64,000 nucleotides of DNA from Parahoeflea alexandrii (GTDB lineage: Bacteria; Pseudomonadota; Alphaproteobacteria; Rhizobiales; Rhizobiaceae): assembly GCF_027214025.1 (NCBI RefSeq), contig NZ_JAPWHB010000006.1, positions 434,001 to 498,000 of the forward strand. The letters run 5' to 3'. Within the stretch, counting starts at the first letter, position 1. Every line of letters begins with the position of its first letter. Positions 62,816 to 64,000 of the stretch are shown here, piece by piece. The translations under genes and the position numbers were made by a program. The notes below the pieces were generated by a model. It was not told the origin of the DNA. It did no database searches and worked only from the letters and a program-made list of their open reading frames with translations.

Positions 62816-63151
62816 GAGGTTGTACCTTCCTCTCATGCTCACACTAACAGTGTCCTGCGCAAGCGCCTTGACCGATATCAAGCGGCAAGGGCTTGAAGCA
62901 CGACACCCCGCCCTGCGTCGCAGTCGTCGGCGGCTTTGACGGAACCTAGGCGCGGATTGCCAATCGGCAATGCACGGTGGAAACTTCTCGGGATGCCGGG
63001 TTGGTGCCCGTTGACCGGCTTCCACCAGGCGGCTCAGCCGCAGCATGGGCAGCGGCTGCCAACAGTTTGGATTCATTCTAAACTATACAGTTTGACTCCA
63101 CTTTCAGAATACATTACCCAAAACCTCATGTTTAGAAGACAGGTCGGCGAA
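62816..63151. other. Divergent region between phaC and the eight-cysteine gene
   Basis: This 336-base gap holds the phaC promoter on one side and, on the other, an ICE-like motif and a second small palindrome before the plus-strand gene at 63152. No RNA gene was found. Confidence 0.6.
63066..63082. promoter_or_regulatory. Irr/ICE-like iron control box
   Basis: TTTGGAT-TCA-TTCTAAA matches the iron control element bound by Irr in rhizobia (TTTAGAA-N3-TTCTAAA) at 12 of 14 defined positions. It is about 70 bases before the 63152 start, and the imelysin gene (a family often under Irr or Fur control) follows. A second dyad AAACT-ATAC-AGTTT (63080-63093) overlaps its end. Confidence 0.55.
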
Positions 63152-63682
63152 ATGGCGCGAATGGAACATGATGATTGCGGTGACTGCCCTGCGGCGGCCT
63201 ATCTGCGCCAGCCGCCGGAAAACCTGGTGGTCAATGGCTATCGCAACTGGATTGCGGGTCTGGCCCATGCGGATCAGCGCTACTGGGACGCCGCCTGGGC
63301 AGCCCACGCCAGGGCGCTCGGTGCGATCGACGGGCAGATCGCGCTTGATGCCATGGCGTCGCTGATCCGCCAGCTCGGGGCCTGCGCAACCTGCCGCTTG
63401 CGGTTCTACAAGCCGGGTGCCGGCCATTTGTGCCGCGACGAATGTCTTGTTCTGGGCATGGTGTCGGGGGCGCAGCATGGCGATGAGGATCTTCTGGTCC
63501 AGTCCGCCAAGCTGCTCACCTGTTCCGACACGTGTATCGAGGTGATCGAGCGCGCAAGTGCCTACGCGGGTATCCTGCTTGGCCACAGCCACAGGCTTGC
63601 GTCCATCCCGTTGAGCGCGATTGCCGACATCGAAATGAGGTCGGTGTCTGCCGGATCCGGAGCGAGCGGATCGGTTCACTGA
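63152..63682 (+). CDS. Hypothetical protein with four cysteine pairs
   Basis: This is a 176-residue protein with eight cysteines in four pairs: C9-x2-C12, C78-x2-C81, C94-x3-C98 and C124-x3-C128, in helical surroundings (for example CATCRLRFYKPGAGHLCRDE). Pairs spaced like this could bind Fe-S clusters or zinc. There is no signal peptide. The start may be ATG 63152, 63161 or 63128. It lies 32 bases upstream of the imelysin gene and behind an ICE-like box, so I infer an iron-linked role. I do not recognise its family. Confidence 0.75.
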   Translation: MARMEHDDCGDCPAAAYLRQPPENLVVNGYRNWIAGLAHADQRYWDAAWAAHARALGAIDGQIALDAMASLIRQLGACATCRLRFYKPGAGHLCRDECLVLGMVSGAQHGDEDLLVQSAKLLTCSDTCIEVIERASAYAGILLGHSHRLASIPLSAIADIEMRSVSAGSGASGSVH

Positions 63683-63714
63683 ATGACCATGCCAGATCGG
63701 GAGTACCTGAGATC

Positions 63715-64000
63715 ATGAAAAGCTTCATCCGTCTACTCGGACTTGGCCTCGCCGCCTCCACCGCCATGACAGGCATTGCGGTTGCCGATGTCACGCCCGA
63801 GGCTGTGATCGCGCATTATGCCGATGTTGCGGAAGTAAAATACGGCGATGCATTGGCGGCCGCCAGGGCGCTCGATGCTGCCATCGAAGCGCTTCTCGCA
63901 AATCCGACGGACGATACGTTGCAGGCCGCCAGAGCCAGCTGGCTTGCGGCCCGGGTGCCGTACCAGCAGTCCGAGGTCTATCGCTTCGGCAACGCGATCG
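63715..64000 (+). CDS. Imelysin family protein, N-terminal part
   Basis: The gene runs off the window, so only about 95 residues are visible. A signal peptide (about 1-25, ending GIAVADV) is followed by the imelysin N-terminal region: AVIAHYADVAEVKYGDALAA and then SWLAARVPYQQSEVYRFGN, the recognisable 'W-AARxPYQQ-E-xRFGN' stretch. Imelysins (ICMP, IrpA, EfeO-related) are periplasmic proteins linked to iron uptake. It follows the eight-cysteine gene after 32 bases and is downstream of the ICE-like box. Confidence 0.88.
   Translation, partial: MKSFIRLLGLGLAASTAMTGIAVADVTPEAVIAHYADVAEVKYGDALAAARALDAAIEALLANPTDDTLQAARASWLAARVPYQQSEVYRFGNAI

Overview
The window reads as chromosomal DNA of an alphaproteobacterium of the order Hyphomicrobiales (Rhizobiales), most likely Rhizobiaceae or a marine relative such as Hoeflea. 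This is inferred from GC-rich coding sequence and from gene orders typical of that order: murA - DUF2948 - hisD - UPF0262 - phosphatase - infA - maf - yacG - tRNA-Phe, and MATE - pyrD - DUF952. I could not run a taxonomic search.

Region 1 (1-33 kb) is mostly core chromosome. It starts with the end of a TIGR02186 membrane protein and an orphan AT-rich methyltransferase-like gene. All four parts of the ligase-associated DNA repair module follow (PdeM nuclease, Lhr-type helicase, metallo-beta-lactamase exonuclease, ATP-dependent ligase). They are split into two pairs on opposite strands around an Rrf2 regulator, an AhpD-like protein and a methyltransferase. Next come a histone-deacetylase-like amidohydrolase, a diguanylate cyclase, a MATE exporter, pyrD, and a LuxR-type response regulator facing a symporter-fused hybrid kinase (CrbS/CrbR or MxtR/ErdR architecture). 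mscL, an aminotransferase, a galE with a duplicated C-terminus, an enoyl-CoA hydratase, a class V aminotransferase with an SDR, tRNA-Thr(GGT) and the murA-to-yacG block complete the region, which ends at tRNA-Phe(GAA).

Region 2 (33.2-34.6 kb), just after tRNA-Phe, is a degenerate stretch. It holds remnants of an SRAP (YedK/HMCES) gene and of a serine recombinase, both with in-frame stops.

Region 3 (34.6-60.9 kb) is accessory and envelope or stress oriented. It has two paralogous OmpR-type two-component systems, a four-repeat COG4705 membrane protein, a YkvA-like protein, and a DedA-PAP2-LssY fusion. A run on the minus strand carries DUF3096, DUF1269 and a stress-like membrane protein, then patatin, acetoacetate decarboxylase and 3-hydroxybutyrate dehydrogenase. 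YfdX, a DUF3772/MscS channel, a Tat-exported L,D-transpeptidase, an AraC regulator, a CPBP protease, an LprI-like protein, an SH3 protein and two tandem alpha/beta hydrolases follow. Four copies of a 16-bp motif (consensus about CTTACAAATNNGTAAG) lie before the COG4705, DUF3096, yfdX and second response-regulator genes. They suggest one regulon shared by the two paralogous regulators, and this is the most interesting signal I found.

Region 4 (61-64 kb) has PHA synthase (phaC), which links to the ketone-body genes of region 3, a protein with four cysteine pairs, and the start of an imelysin gene. An Irr/ICE-like box precedes the last two.
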